Below, one piece after another: positions 8,118-20,219 of a DNA stretch of 64,000 nucleotides. Under the pieces are notes generated by a model. The model saw only the letters and a list, made by a program, of their open reading frames with translations. It was not told where the DNA came from and ran no database searches. The stretch is taken from contig OZ316891.1 of NCBI GenBank assembly GCA_973895155.1, positions 7,440,001 to 7,504,000 on the forward strand. The letters are read 5' to 3'. Each line of letters begins with the position of its first letter. Within the stretch, counting starts at the first letter, position 1. This stretch comes from Marsupella aquatica. Lineage: Eukaryota; Marchantiophyta. A program made the position numbers and the translations under genes.

Positions 8118-9350
8118 TGTCGTATAGTGCTAAGTATCAAAAGTGACTCTTCTCACCTAAAACCAGGGTTTCGATCCCTTTAAGAACAGATTTCAGAATG
8201 AATTGTATAACTTTTATCACTCCGAGTGATTTAGAGTCTTGAGCTCTATGTTGACTTCACTTCTCAATAAAAAAAATCGAATAAACAAACAACAAAGTAA
8301 CTGAACTTCTGATTTATGAATTAGAGAAGAAATGAGTAAGGATTTAGAGACTACAAGCTGCTACTGCCACTCCTTCAGAAAGGATTTGGGCTCAGTATAG
8401 ACATGAAATCTATCTCATAATTCATCCATCTCACTCTTCAAAACACAAAGGTTAATGATAATGGAATTCTCAATCTGATGAAGCAGAAGCTTTCTGATTG
8501 CAAATGAATGATATGATTTAAAATGCCGTCAACATGGTTTGACATCAGCGATACGCAATTCAGTCAAACTCTAAACCATATTCCAGAATCAAAGCAACAG
8601 TACTAACTACTCTGAGAATCAGAATTTACTTCTCATTTATCATTAACTATTCTTGAATTGGCTAGCGAATCCCGACTCTGCAAGCAAGCCTAGCAGTGAA
8701 TTCAATACGAGTTTCAGAAATCTGCAACTGAATTCAATCACCACAGGAATCTCTTGAATTCAATCTTAACTTCAATCAATATAGCTTTACTTCCATACAA
8801 AACACTCACAGCATGCCTTGTTACAATGGAAGGAGGAGAAAACTATTCAGAAGACTCAATTCTGAATACAGTATTAACTCTATTTCTCTCTACTTCAAAT
8901 GAGCATTCTACTCTGTCTTATAAGTGCTGGAATCCTAAAATGGAGGAGGTAAGAACAGACGTGCCTTTCCAAGCTTAAAACTAAACAAGGGAGAAGCACA
9001 GCATAAGTACTTCAACAAGGGTGGTAGAATACTACTTTACTAGTAATCTACTTCAAAAACTAAGTGTTGAGCGGACGCTGCTAGAAGCGTCGGGAGAATC
9101 TGGACGCTGCTAGAAGCGTCTTAAGTAAAACCAACGGACGCTGCTCACACTGCTCACAGCGTCAATACTAGGGTGGACGCTGCTCACAGCGTCGTGTGTT
9201 GAAGCTGACGCTTTCCACAGCGTCGGTCGAAATCCTCATAGAGTCTTGGTGGCGGTCGGGCGCTGCCAAAAGCGTCATGAGGAGGTTGGACGCTTCCGCA
9301 GCGTCTTGAGTAAAAGAAACGGGCGCTGGTCACAGCGTCGGGCAAAGTAC
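8118..9350 (-). repeat. 5' LTR of the Athila-like element
   Basis: The inner border is the TG at 8118-8119 (plus strand), which is the CA end of the LTR on the minus strand, next to the primer site. The outer border is set tentatively at the CA near 9350. The segment is AT-rich with no credible ORF, and its outer third carries eight GACGCT hairpins. The partner LTR lies outside the window, so the length is unproven. Confidence 0.55.
9073..9339. repeat. right cluster: eight GACGCT/AGCGTC hairpins
   Basis: Hairpins at 9073-9091, 9102-9120, 9136-9163, 9175-9193, 9207-9224, 9258-9276, 9288-9305 and 9321-9339. The stem is (G)GACGCT with AGCGTC(C), with loops of mostly 4-6 bases such as GCTCAC, GCTAGA, TTCCAC. 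Two copies have GGGCGCT in the left arm, a G-U-tolerated change in RNA. The copy at 9136 has a duplicated loop. Spacing is about 30-50 bases. The stem is conserved and the spacers are not. Confidence 0.85.
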
Positions 9351-9570
9351 ACTAGGAATCGTCAGGAAAGCCGGAGATGTCAAATATTTCTATAAGTGTC
9401 CAGAACAAGTAAATGTTGGCCGGAAGGTGTCTAAAGTGTAAGTAAATCTTGTGATATGCTAAAAATAAACAAGTTTCCAGAAAAAATTGCAGGGACACCC
9501 ATACCACACTTGCCTTGTGCCTTTTCAAGAAATACTGCGAGCTTCTAGTTTCGAGTGTTCCCCGTCAACA

Positions 9571-11478
9571 TCAAAAATAGTTTGAAGATGCTCTGGAGGA
9601 GGTTACTGCTAGGAAACCGAGAGGTTTTGATGGAAGGTGGCCTAAACAACCTTTTGAAAGATTGGGATACTTCAAGGCTGAAGAGTTCACGCGATTCATA
9701 TTGTATTGTCTGCCTCATATCCTCCAACAGATGGACATTAGTGTCCACTCTGACCTTGGGACGCTTGGGATTCTTTTGGTAGAGATTGCACGCCTCTTTT
9801 ATATCAGAAGTAGACAAGAGGGTTGGACTACAGCCACATTGAAAAAAGGCAGGTCTCTACTGGCTTCTTGGAGAGTTCGCTCAGAAGAGGCTTGGGGCCC
9901 AAATGGAGCAATTCTAGAGCATGTTGCTGGTGAGTCATTTTGTTTACACTTGCTACATGACCATGATGACAGTGGGTATTCATTGTTGGTCAATCCATCA
10001 TTGCACTGAGGTGATGTTCTAATCCCAATGTGTTTTGATCCCAATTTTTAGGGAGCGGAGAGATATTTGATGGGATAGAACGACATGGCCCACACTATGT
10101 TTATTGGTGCTACCGCTTCGAGAGGATGGTATCAGACTATGGACGCACCAAAACAAATCAGAAGGACCAGGAAGTCACTTATTCTCTTCATTTTGCACGA
10201 CGCTTTTTCAAAAAAATATCGTCGTACATTTGGGAAGATGACGATGGACTTTTCCCTCATCAGAGGGCTTTGGAGAAAGTTCATGCATCCCTACGTGTCC
10301 CTGCGGAGCATCGTAAGGAGCACAGGTGCAGAGTCACTGTACCACCATCTGAATGCCCACACTGGCACGGGAATTCGGTGCCAATAGTTTCAAGTCAAAT
10401 TCTAGCGATGGAATTGTGGGATAGTATGATATCCTCTGTGGAGTCATATGGTTGCAAGCACATGTTGTTGAGCAAAGGGGTTGGCATAGGCTCAAACAGG
10501 AAGCTGACAAAGAAACTGGGGCTGTCCGCCAGGATGTCATTGAAGTAGCATTGGACAGATGTTGGAGTATTCAACATCAGTGAGGACCACAAAATTAGTG
10601 AATCTTGCACTCCATTGCGATCAGCTGTGTGGAGAGCTTAAGTGTACAGGCCTGGCAATCACGTTGTTGTACTGGTAGATGGGAGTACAGATGCTTCACA
10701 TCCTCAAAACTGGAAAGCAGTACTCCAAAAGATTTTCATGCACGAATTCGATGGCCACATGGACATATTCTTTGAGGCGGATTGGTATAAACAACAGTAT
10801 ACACAGGATCCTCGGCAAAATTTACTGTCTTGGGAACGAGATGAGTATTCCCTGTTTACTCTTTTGGAACCAAAAGTATATCACGCACATGGCAACAACT
10901 GTAGGCCTATGTCAAGAATTCTACATAAGTTCTTCCCAATTCGAAGAGGTGGGAGGGAGGTTGTAGCCTTGGAGATTGGAGATACTTTAGTATGGGAACT
11001 CCCTACCACAATTGCAAACTGCCCTCCTTTCCCAGAGGTAGGGGACATAATGACTGCAATAGCGGACTCACTTTCCGTCCCTGACCTGTGTGTTGTAAGG
11101 GAAGTCCTCCTTCCCAGGCGCGATGCGGCAACGGAAATGCAAGCGGGGGATGTAGGAGTGGACGGTGCTTCTGACGGGGAGGAGGAGGAGGAGGAGGGAG
11201 GGGATGACATGGCAGAATCGCACAATGCAAATGATACTGAGAAGGACCTCGGGAAGGTTGGTGTGAGCTGGTTGTCTGTACAGGGTTCTCGGTCAAGTTG
11301 CCCAATCTACAAGGCAGTGTCACAAATTGATGAACACATCACCTTTCAAAGATTAGTTGCGTTGAGGCTTGATTTTCGTGCAATTGGACTTCACCATGGT
11401 ATCCCTGTACGGTGGAATACCATGGAAAGTCCCAAGTACAAAAAAAAGAAAGATACTATGGGATATGACAACACTTGA
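9571..11478 (+). pseudogene. CACTA/EnSpm-like transposase remnant
   Basis: A first exon (about 9571-9929) reads GYFKAEEFTRFILYCLPHIL, then a GTGAGT..TTTTTAG intron (9930-10051) joins in phase to a second exon with ERHGPHYVYWCYRFERM. That pattern (K..E...F, then HGP..VYW..PFER) resembles the C-terminal DUF4218-type region of plant CACTA transposases. The same frame continues to 11478 through a TAG (10546-10548) and a TAA (10639-10641), reaching MDIFFEADWYKQQ and a Glu-rich stretch, like the DUF4216 part of such proteins. The catalytic N-terminal half is not found, and no clear CACTA terminal repeats pair up. The family call is from motif memory; a KDZ-type transposase is the alternative. Confidence 0.5.
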
Positions 11479-11876
11479 GAGGCGCCGTTTTGTCAATAAC
11501 CAAATACTGACCAGGATGCAGACCGTAGGATGTATGAGATGCAGGTCAGATGTGAGCCTGTGATGGTGACACTATGGTGCTTCGCACGGGGTATGATCGG
11601 GGACGACACGGGTCACAAATATCATTGGATTCTGGGTCGGACGTGACATAATGGATGGGTATTACCAGGTTACTTGGGAACGTGATAAAATGTACGTTGG
11701 GGGAGTGAAAGGGCGGTGCCACCGATCGGAGACAGAATCTTTGTTGTGAGATCTACTACTGAAACTGTAGTGACTAAATGATGCATGCCACTACGCACAT
11801 GAACGCCCTATGAGGAATTCCTTATAAGCTTTGGGCAATGGTGCGAGCTCCTGAGCTCCACTCTTTGATTGTGTAG
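11479..11876 (+). other. no gene seen
   Basis: About 400 bases between the transposase remnant and the next exon. Only short open frames, no motif recognised; probably intron or decayed transposon sequence. Confidence 0.4.
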
Positions 11877-14119
11877 GTTTCGTAAATCTTTGTGGCTGAC
11901 AAGTCTGCCATTGGATAACACTTGGGGTGTTAGCGACGGAAGCAAGTATCGACGAGCACGGGGTGACATTGGAGGATTGGTGAAAGTATGGTTCGTCGAC
12001 ATGATTGTCCAGTGCCGGTCGCATTGTTGATGCAGAGCGACAAGGATATCACAGATCGTATGTACCCCTCTTTCACTCAACTCCTTTGGTTCTTAATTCC
12101 GCATGAAGTATATTGATCGATTGTTAGAATGGCGCAACTAAGGCCTGCTTTGTTTGTACAGTCGTGACGGAGACAATTTGGAAGTCATGCTCGGGGAGGG
12201 TACTACGGCATTATCTAGGGATGGCCCCTACAGACCATAATTTAGCTAGAAAAGCTGGTTTGGTTCCATGTTTTGAACTCGACTGGCCCAGAGTTGCAAT
12301 TCCTGCTATAAAGGAGTTCGCAGTAGGGTATGATCAAGGTCAAAACTGTGTGTCATTCCGGGGTGCAACTTACACATTCAACAGAGAGGTATTGCGAGCT
12401 GCATTTGCCCTTCCGTCTGGAGAATGGGCCCGATTTAAACCTGGGTTGGTCCAAGGTCAACTAAATTCCATGTTTTGTGCCAAGACGAAAGGCAATCCAT
12501 ATAGTCTAGACAAAATCACTGCGCCATATATGCAGTGGTGTGGGATAATTAGGGCGATTTCTGAATTGCTCTTAGGCAAGAGAAAACCCACTCAAGTCAC
12601 CTCAAAAGACATGTGGGTATACTGGGCGTATTGGTGGGATATGATTAGGGTACATGATCATTTTAGAGGAGCTGAAACTCCCGTGGTGAAGCCCGATTGG
12701 GCACATTTGGTGTACGATAATCTGATGAGTGAGATCCTCAGGTTAAAGTCACACCTATCGAAGAATGGTGTCGTAGACAAACGACTTCCTTGCTACTGGG
12801 GCACTGCTATAACGCAGATTCTTGTACACTACGGGTATTCACTGGAGGAGCTTATGGTTGAACAACACGAAGATGATCATGAGGAGGACGACAAGGAGGA
12901 AGGGGACAATGGCTCACAAGAGGACAAGGACGGGGACAGTGGCTCAAAGGAGGACGAGGAAGGGGATGACGGATCACGAGAGGACGAGGAAGGAGAAGAT
13001 GGCTCACGAGAGGACGAGGAAGGGGATGGTGCGTCTGACGGTGAGGGGCAGCCATCGGAGGTTGCACCCCAATTCTCCAGGGATGAACAAAAATGTCCTC
13101 AGGGTGAGCACAAATCGCCGCCCTCTGTGCCAGAGTGCATGCGTGTTCTATCATAGCACATACGTGCGCTAGAGGTTGATCTTGCAGAAAAATCGGACAT
13201 GCTACGAGAAGCAGTGGAGAATCATAAAAAAATGGTCCTCGATTTGATGAAAGAAAACGACAGACAGAGAGTCCGCATATTAGAATTGGAAAGGCAGGTT
13301 GGGTTGCATTCAGAACAAGTTGGCAGTAAGACATCGAGTGGATAAGGTGAGAGCGGAGGTGACGAGAGATGTTGTGAGGTTCTGGTAGGTCTTGGTGCTA
13401 GGGTACATGCAGGTTATGATGCAGAGGCATCACAGCGTAGCCCAATTTCAGAGTTACCGCCAATTTCTGGTGTTCCAGCTATAGTAGAGGTACCAACAGC
13501 ACCACCAGCAGAAGCAGGTACTTTCCCAATTTATTATCCTGGTGTTCCAGCTATAGTAGAGGTACCAGTAGCAGCACCAGCAGAAGCAGGTACTTTCCCA
13601 ATTCATTATCCTACTTCAAAGATACAGCGAGAGGATTCTATGTCGAGTGGAGGTGACTCACCAGTTTTGGTAGAGTTATAGGCAGTCGCACCACCAGTAC
13701 TGGCAGAGGTACCGGCATCAGAAGAAGAGATGTCACTTTTAGAAGGAGAGGCACCAAATGTTGCACCAACATCAAAAGTAGAGGTCTCAGCTACAGAGGA
13801 GGACAAATCGTCGGGTGCAATTGCATTAGAAGTACCAGGGTCACCTCCGATTTCTGTTCTATTTCATGTTCCAACTAAGAGTCCGGGATGGGAGGCTAGG
13901 ACGAGTCACATTTCACGACAACCAAATTTTCCTCGTGCTTCAAAGAGAGGGCGAGAGGACTCTATTCCGAGTGGCAGTCACTCACCAGCAAAGAGGAGGG
14001 CTATCGAAGTGGAGGAAGAGGAAGAGGTAGAGGAAGAAGAAGAAGAAGATGAAGTGGAGGATGACGAGCATTCAGAACAAGACATTCACTGGGAAGAGTG
14101 TGCCACAGAGAGTGGAAAG
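11877..14119 (+). pseudogene. plant-transposon-like domain protein with acidic and coiled-coil tail
   Basis: A likely exon at 11877-12057 (acceptor TGTGTAG) is followed by a long exon from 12162 (acceptor TTTGTACAG). From there one frame runs to a GGAAAG|GTTAGC donor at 14119, interrupted only by TAG (13154), TAA (13343) and TAG (13679). The N-terminal part shows IKEFAVGYDQGQNCVSFRG and DWAHLVYDNL, a pattern shared with the accessory ORF at 33148-34980 (NWAKLIFDLI) and reminiscent of the plant transposon/ATHILA ORF domain. Then come Glu/Asp-rich GSREDEEG repeats, a coiled coil (LREAVENHKKMVLDLMKEN), two GVPAIVEVP repeats and a basic/acidic stretch. The last exon ends in phase 0 and can join the SNF2 exon downstream in frame, so the two may be one gene. 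Function unknown. Confidence 0.55.
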
Positions 14120-15660
14120 GTTAGCAATTTTTTTTCCTTTGTTGTGTGATTACTGTTTTTTCAGAAACAATGTTCAAGCATATCTAACTTGGCTGTGAGC
14201 GGGATCCGCAGATTGATATCCAAGGGTCTCACTTGACAGAGGAGGCATGCCCTCCACCTGGTACAATGACTACAGCTCTATATCCACACCAACGGATTGG
14301 TCTTGCATGGATGTTGGAACGCGAATCCGGAAAAAGCTCTCCAATTGGTGGGATGTTGGCAGATGACCAGGTACAAAAGCCCCCAAATTAAGCCGAAGTC
14401 GCACTCATTATTTTCATTCAGCGAGATACTTTGGGGGTATTTTTGGAGTATGTTAGGGGTACGCGCGCACCTTGTCTGCAAGTGAGTGGGTCCCTGACCA
14501 TTTTCTTGGCTTGGATTTTTTTAGGGAATGGGGAAAACCATGCATGTCATAGTACTATTTCTCGCGAATCGCCCTCATAAGTGTGGGCCAACTCTAGTTG
14601 TTTGTCCAGCCAGTGTGGTGATTCAATGGGGCCAAGAAATAGCTGCAAGGACCTCCAAGCTAGCAAAAGTGAAGGTCCTCCTCTACCACAACAAGAGGAA
14701 TAAAGACATCAACTTTATTTCAAGCCATGACGTGGTTGTCACTACGTACTCAATCATGACAGGGGAGTCTCCCATTGCTCCAAAGACGTCCAGCGTGCCA
14801 AAAGGGAGTATGAAGAGACCTGTAAAAAAACCTAGACTTGCAGGTCCACTGTTTAAGATTAATTGGCTTAGAGTAGTCCTGGATGAGTGTCATGTCATGA
14901 AAAATAAAACTAGTCAAAATTTCAAGACCTCGCGTTGTCTCAAGGCAGAGAGGAGGTGGTGCCTAAGCGGTACACCCATACAGAACGAGGCTTCTGATCT
15001 GTTTCCTTACTTCAGTTTTCTGAGGTATTATCCTCTAGGAGAGTGGAAGGAATTCTTGCAGTTAAAGAAGCTGCTGAAGACAAGGCCAAAGATAGCGAAT
15101 GGCATCCTCTCAAAACACTTGGTTGCGATTGCGCTCAGGAGAGACAAAAGTAAGCGTGCATGCATCATGGTAGAGTTCACTTTGTTTAATCCCAAGCCTA
15201 ATTTCTTTATCAATTGTGCATTTACCCTGCCACTGTGCTTACATGCAGGCATACTCCCACTGCCCCCTAAGACGATCGAGGTGCAAATTGTTGAATGGAG
15301 AACACAGCACGAACAAAACGCTTATTTTGATCAAGAGGAAAAGAGTAAGGAGTTATACAAGGTACGTAAGGCTCTTAATAATCCCCAATGTTGAAGACGT
15401 ATGAGAGTTCAATTTGATCCCTTGAAGGTGTCTGTTCGGTGGCAATTAATGTGCCTGTAATGTTGTAGGAATTCCGTGACGCTGAAAGAGGTGCCTTATC
15501 GAATGTGTTGAGCGTTCTGCTCCGGTTGAGACAATTTGCAGTGCACCCGAAACTTCCTTCCTTATGTAAAATTTGCAAAGAGGAGATCGGGAACAAAGTG
15601 CAAAGAACGCCTCTTAGTGAGCCTCAACGAGCCCGACTCGTGTCAGAGTTTCAGCAATTG

Positions 15661-15785
15661 AAGATTGGAAGTGCTTGCGTGGACTGCAAGGTGAGTACAG
15701 TCACTTTGTGTATGGGGTATGATTGGGGTATGATTGAGGTATTTCAGTTACGTGCTTTGCCTAACAATTTCTGCACGCACTCACT
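15661..15785 (+). repeat. exon-intron segment duplicated (copy 1)
   Basis: The end of SNF2 exon 4 (SACVDCK) plus most of the next intron. A close copy lies at 16577-16702, inside the last intron. The intron part carries short GGGGTATGATT repeats. Confidence 0.85.
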
Positions 15786-16576
15786 TTAACGGTTGGATTG
15801 TGCAGGGGGGCTTGATTGGAAGTCCATTTCAGATTTCTGGCTGTGACCATGTATACTGTGGCATTTGTGCAATAGACCGGGAAGCTGGAACCTTCAAATC
15901 GGCAAAATGTTCAAAATACGTGACAGCCCAGGTCCTATACAGGCCAGCTGATTTGAGGCTAATGAATGGTGGTGCGGAGTCAAAAGGGAAGGCGCGAAGA
16001 GAATATGATGTCCGACACCCACCTTCTCCAAAATTTGATGCAGTCTTGGAATACCTGAAGTCAATTCCGCTGGACACTACAAGATAGGGCAGCAGCGAAA
16101 GCTTTGTGCCCAGGCAGAAGGCTCTTGTTTTCTCACAATGGACTTCGTGTCTCGACATGCTTGAGCCACACATTCTGAAGCCTGGTCTAAAGTTCACAAG
16201 GATTGATGGAGGAATGAATTCCAATGTCAGAGAACAAGCCTTGAATGATTTCAAGATGACCCCAGAGGTACAACCGTCATTATCCGTCCAGATCGGTGTC
16301 TGTATTTGTTCAAAGGGTAAACTCTTTATATTCTAATTAAACTATTTCTACTCATTTCATGCAGATCAGCATTATCCTCTTGTCCTTGATGGCAACGAAC
16401 ACAGGACTCAACATCACTGAGGCTACACATGTTCTTATGGTAGACGGGTGGTGGAATCCCACGATAGAGGACCAGGCCGTCGATCGGTCACATCGTATAG
16501 GACAAACAAGGCCGGTGAAAGTCGTCAGGTTTATCGCCAAAGATTCGATTGAGTTGAAGATTTTGGAGCTGCAGGT

Positions 16577-16702
16577 AAGATTAGAAGTGCTTGCGTGGAC
16601 TGCAAGGTGAATAAAGTCACTCTGTGTATGGGGTATTATTGGGGTATTATTGGGGTATTTCAGTTCGCGTGCTTTGCCTAACAATTCCTGCACGCACTCA
16701 CT
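16577..16702 (+). repeat. exon-intron segment duplicated (copy 2)
   Basis: Direct copy of 15661-15785 with a few substitutions, starting at the donor of the last intron. It carries a second set of CVDCK codons and donor site (GCAAGGTGAATA) that the gene does not need. Confidence 0.85.
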
Positions 16703-18783
16703 AGTAATGATGAATTACGAATTCCATATATGTGGTCTCTAATTGTACGCATGTTGCATGTTTTGTGCAGAACAAAAAATGAGTGATGATCAGGGACATC
16801 ATGTATGGCTGTGCGACCGGGAAAAAAGATAACATGGAACAAAATCTGGAGTTCATACTGGGAGAGAATCGGCAGCAGAGGTTCAATGCATCAGAGTAGC
16901 TAGATGAGTTTTAGCTAAGGTTCTCTTCGGTGCTTGAGTCAGTTAGGCAGTGACACTCTTATTGTTCGTTTACTTGTCAGTGCCACTCTCGTTTCCTCCC
17001 GTTGTGATTTTAGTGCAGCGGGACAACGATGAGACTAGGAGGACAGAGCCTGAGTGGGTCTTTCCTTGCCACATATGTACCTGTTCGAGCCTCCTGCGGG
17101 AGCATTATGAATTGAACACTTAATCTTTGAATCATGTCCACTGTTTCTCATGTCCACTGTTTCTTTGGTATTCTTTCTTGTGTTCTTTTGTGTGTGTTTA
17201 GGGTTTAGGTTATGCACTTGCAAGACACACCGAATGATTACCCTAGGGACATAGGTAATTTACAAGCATAGCAGCCCGTCCACTACAAGGAGATTTGGTT
17301 CCCTACTAAATATGGGACAAATACCTTACCATGAATCGCTTTGATAAGAGGGGAATGAATTCCCAACTCATCTTCTGGAAATTACCCCCAATAGTAAGGG
17401 GGCGGGGAGCATGAGGTACGTTGGGGTTAATTTCCCTACTTACCCCCTGTATTCCCCTCTTTCAAACTCCTAACCTTGCAGATCTTCCTTGTGATTTGGG
17501 CCATGATCATGTACCGGGGGTAGGGCGGTCAGTTAATGATGGATAGGTATGAGGGGAACCCGGGTTGCGCCCAAGAAGGAGTTGTTTTGGATGAACAGTG
17601 GGTGTTGGTTTTGGTTCCGGCTTATGGCATCTAGAGGACCTATCGCTGACCTACTTACCAATGTCTGTTGAGCTTGAGTTAGAATGCTAGACCTCGTGCT
17701 AGACTTGGGAGATCTAGATCCTGAGGGGTTACTTACAAAGATGCTTGGTCGCTTGTACAAACAGTGAGGACCATTGAGTAGCGATTGCGTTGGGAGCAAG
17801 TGCGGCTTTGTATGGGAGGGACCGTTGGTGGTGCAAGGGCCACTAGATTGTTTGCTTGAGGTATTACATGGAAGCATTTGGGCACCAGGGGCACCAGGGG
17901 CACTTAGGCGTGGGTGCTAGGATTGGTGAGGTCGTTGGGTGGTAAGGTCCACCACTCTAGCTGAGGGCTGGTCGGGTCATGGGAAAAGGGCCGGGCTCAA
18001 GGTCAACCGTACAGACCTCTAGATGGACTTTAGTTTTGAGGACTTGAGTGAGAGCTCCTCTTGGGCCCAAGGCAAATGAAGTTTACTTCATGTGCAACGG
18101 ACACTTGGGGCACGAGTTACGGCCCAATCCAGGTTTGGCCGCTTGGGGGCTCTAGACGACTACGGGTTCTGAGGGCCTAGTCATGAGCATTGGGTTGGCC
18201 CAATCACAATGAGCTAAGGCATTCCATGTACGGACACCTAACTAGAAAGTTATGGGCATAGCCAGTTGGTGGCGTGCCCAAACATGCAGGTTGGGGTCTA
18301 GGTGGGGGACCAAAATTTGGGGACCAAAGTTGGTCCGGGGGTGGCAGGTCTCCAGAAGCATATATGAGGGGAGTGGTGTCTCCCTGGGGGGCTAAGGGCG
18401 AGCCGAAGTCGTGAGCTGCGGCGGTCACGACACTAAGGGAAAATGCCAAACGGAAATAACGATAACTTCCCAACGGAAAGTCCATTGGAGGACTTTTTGG
18501 GTGCGGTGGGAAAGCTCTCAAGGAGAACTACATCCTCCTGAGCTTAGTTGGCTCTAGGGATGCCATGGATTCTTGGCGTTTGCGGGGGCTATCTCCCTCG
18601 CTTGTCAAATCCTACCAAAATAGCAGCCAAACCGGGTTCAGTCTCCCAAGGGAGCTTGCATTGGGGAGGTAAAGCGAAGTAGGCATGAAGGTTGAGTTCC
18701 AAGTCCACTTGGCCCCTAGAATATCAGTGGGGGAGAACTGGGAGTTGGTTGTTAGAGTCGGGGCCTTTCTGGTCCCGGCGTGT

Positions 18784-18838
18784 TGGGACAAGTTTGGGAC
18801 AAACTTTAGGACAAGTTTGGGACAAACTTTAGGACAAG
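18784..18838 (+). repeat. 23-24-bp tandem repeat
   Basis: Two units of TTTGGGACAAACTTTAGGAC plus three to four bases in direct order, with a partial third. Function unknown. Confidence 0.8.
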
Positions 18839-20219
18839 CTATGCTAATTGGGCATTATGTTTTTAATTGCAGGCCAACCATGCAGTCAATTAATACTACA
18901 TAAAATTTTCCTGTAAATACACCAGAGAATACAGTTTGCATAAGTATAGACCCTCACTAACAGAAGAATACATACTTGCATTTATCAAGTTAGTGTAATG
19001 CACGCAAAAGAAGTATTTATTTACAAGTGCAACAGACGGTTACATAGAGTAGTTGCATGCACTTATCCAAGTGAACCATGGATTATCAGGCTTGAGGTAT
19101 GAGGAGTCCCATGTGTGTAGCCTGAAAACACATACGAGGAAGTGTGTAAACTTTGCAATTTTTCATGCACTTCATTGAGTAGTGCAACCAGGCACATATG
19201 GAGAAGTGCATAAATGATATCCCAGGGCACCACTAACATAGTGCATACTGTAAATAAATGGGCTACCTAGGATGCCTTCATGGGAGCTTGCAATCAGACT
19301 TAGTAGATTGTATCCTAGTGCCCCTTGTAGTTCCTGGCCGGATTGACGTGATCTTTCCAATGAGCCTAATATTGTCAAATTTCATTGATAATTGAGAGAC
19401 CTACAATTCCCAAACCACAGTTCACTCATCTATGCAATATGTGCTATATGAGCATAGATAGGATTTTGTTGTAGTCCATCAAGATAGCAAAAATCTAGAG
19501 CATTGTGACCAACATGGATGTCCATCCGGGCTTCAATTCCTATCACCACAATGCCAAAATAGTATTCTCTAGTCTTTGTTTTCTACATAAAACAAACTTA
19601 CAATGTATGCACCAAAAATTCAGTGTCTGCATCAGATGCTCAAAATATTCTTTAATTTACATCAAAAAATTCTTTTGACGGTTCATAAGTACTTAAAAAT
19701 ATTTTGTTAACTAGTCAAGTCCAAACTTCAATAACTATTTGTTTTTGAGCAAACAGGGATGGTATTATGGTAAAAGAAGTATACTCGAGAGTATACCTTA
19801 GTGTTACATGTTCAGCAATGGACCGCTCATAGACAACATACACATGTGAAACATCCAACAAGCAAGTATCTCAACACAAGTGACACGTGGTTCAATCACC
19901 CCTCTGTAGGCTATGTCCAATGGGACACACATTCAAGAGGACTTCACTAGATTGTAAGCCCAGTGACCACACCAAGTCTCTACTCTCCCTATTCTCATAA
20001 AACTTTGTAACAAAGGGGCAATTGCTGCTTGACTGTGCATATCTAATCTTGATCAAGTATGTACCTCAACATGGTTAGACTAACTATGGTTATATAGTAA
20101 CTCTAGACCCAAGAGTAACTGTCTAGCATGATAACACCAATTTTAGTTTCAGCTTTTTACTAGGTTACCCCGCATTCTGAGACTTATTACAAACCAGCTC
20201 AATACCCATGCATTGCACA

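Larger units (their letters stand above)
1..9350 (-). mobile_element. Ty3/gypsy LTR retrotransposon, Athila/Tat (OTA) type, left end outside window
   Basis: Read on the minus strand the order is LTR, tRNA primer site, two small ORFs, gag-protease, pol (RT, RNase H, integrase), hairpin-rich spacer, accessory ORF. The primer site reads TGGCGCCGCTGCCGGGGAA, close to the site common in plant Athila, Tat and Ogre elements. The protease reads DGGAS and the RT box reads FIDDFCVYG, both typical of that non-chromodomain group. The 3' LTR is not in the window, so the element exceeds 9.3 kb. Gag and pol are intact apart from one in-frame UGA, so this is the best preserved element here. The right border near 9350 is a guess from a CA dinucleotide after the last hairpin. 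Confidence 0.8.
14200..16899 (+). pseudogene. SNF2-family RING helicase (RAD16/FRG-like), seven exons with nonsense codons
   Basis: ATP-driven chromatin/DNA-repair translocase of the Rad5/16-like class. Exons by GT-AG borders: 14200-14370, 14525-15149, 15249-15361, 15469-15690, 15806-16267, 16365-16574, 16771-16899. Motif I is split by the first intron (GGMLADDQ|GMGKT). The DEAH-type box is VVLDECHVMKN and motif III is RRWCLSGTPIQN. An incomplete RING (CKIC..., CVDC, then CDHVYCGIC) sits between the lobes, as in RAD16/HLTF-type proteins. The C-lobe has ALVFSQWTSCLDML, GLNITEATHVLMVDGWWNP and DRSHRIGQTRPVKV. In-frame TAG (16085-16087) and TGA (16780-16782) break it, so it is called a pseudogene. 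It is flanked by transposon sequence and may be a captured gene. Confidence 0.85.

Noticed and set aside
7157-9339. CRISPR-like array from the regularly spaced hairpins
   Set aside because: Eukaryotic retrotransposon context, short stems with unequal spacers and no cas genes.
17190-17215. TTTAGGG-TTTAGG as interstitial telomere
   Set aside because: Under two units; likely chance.
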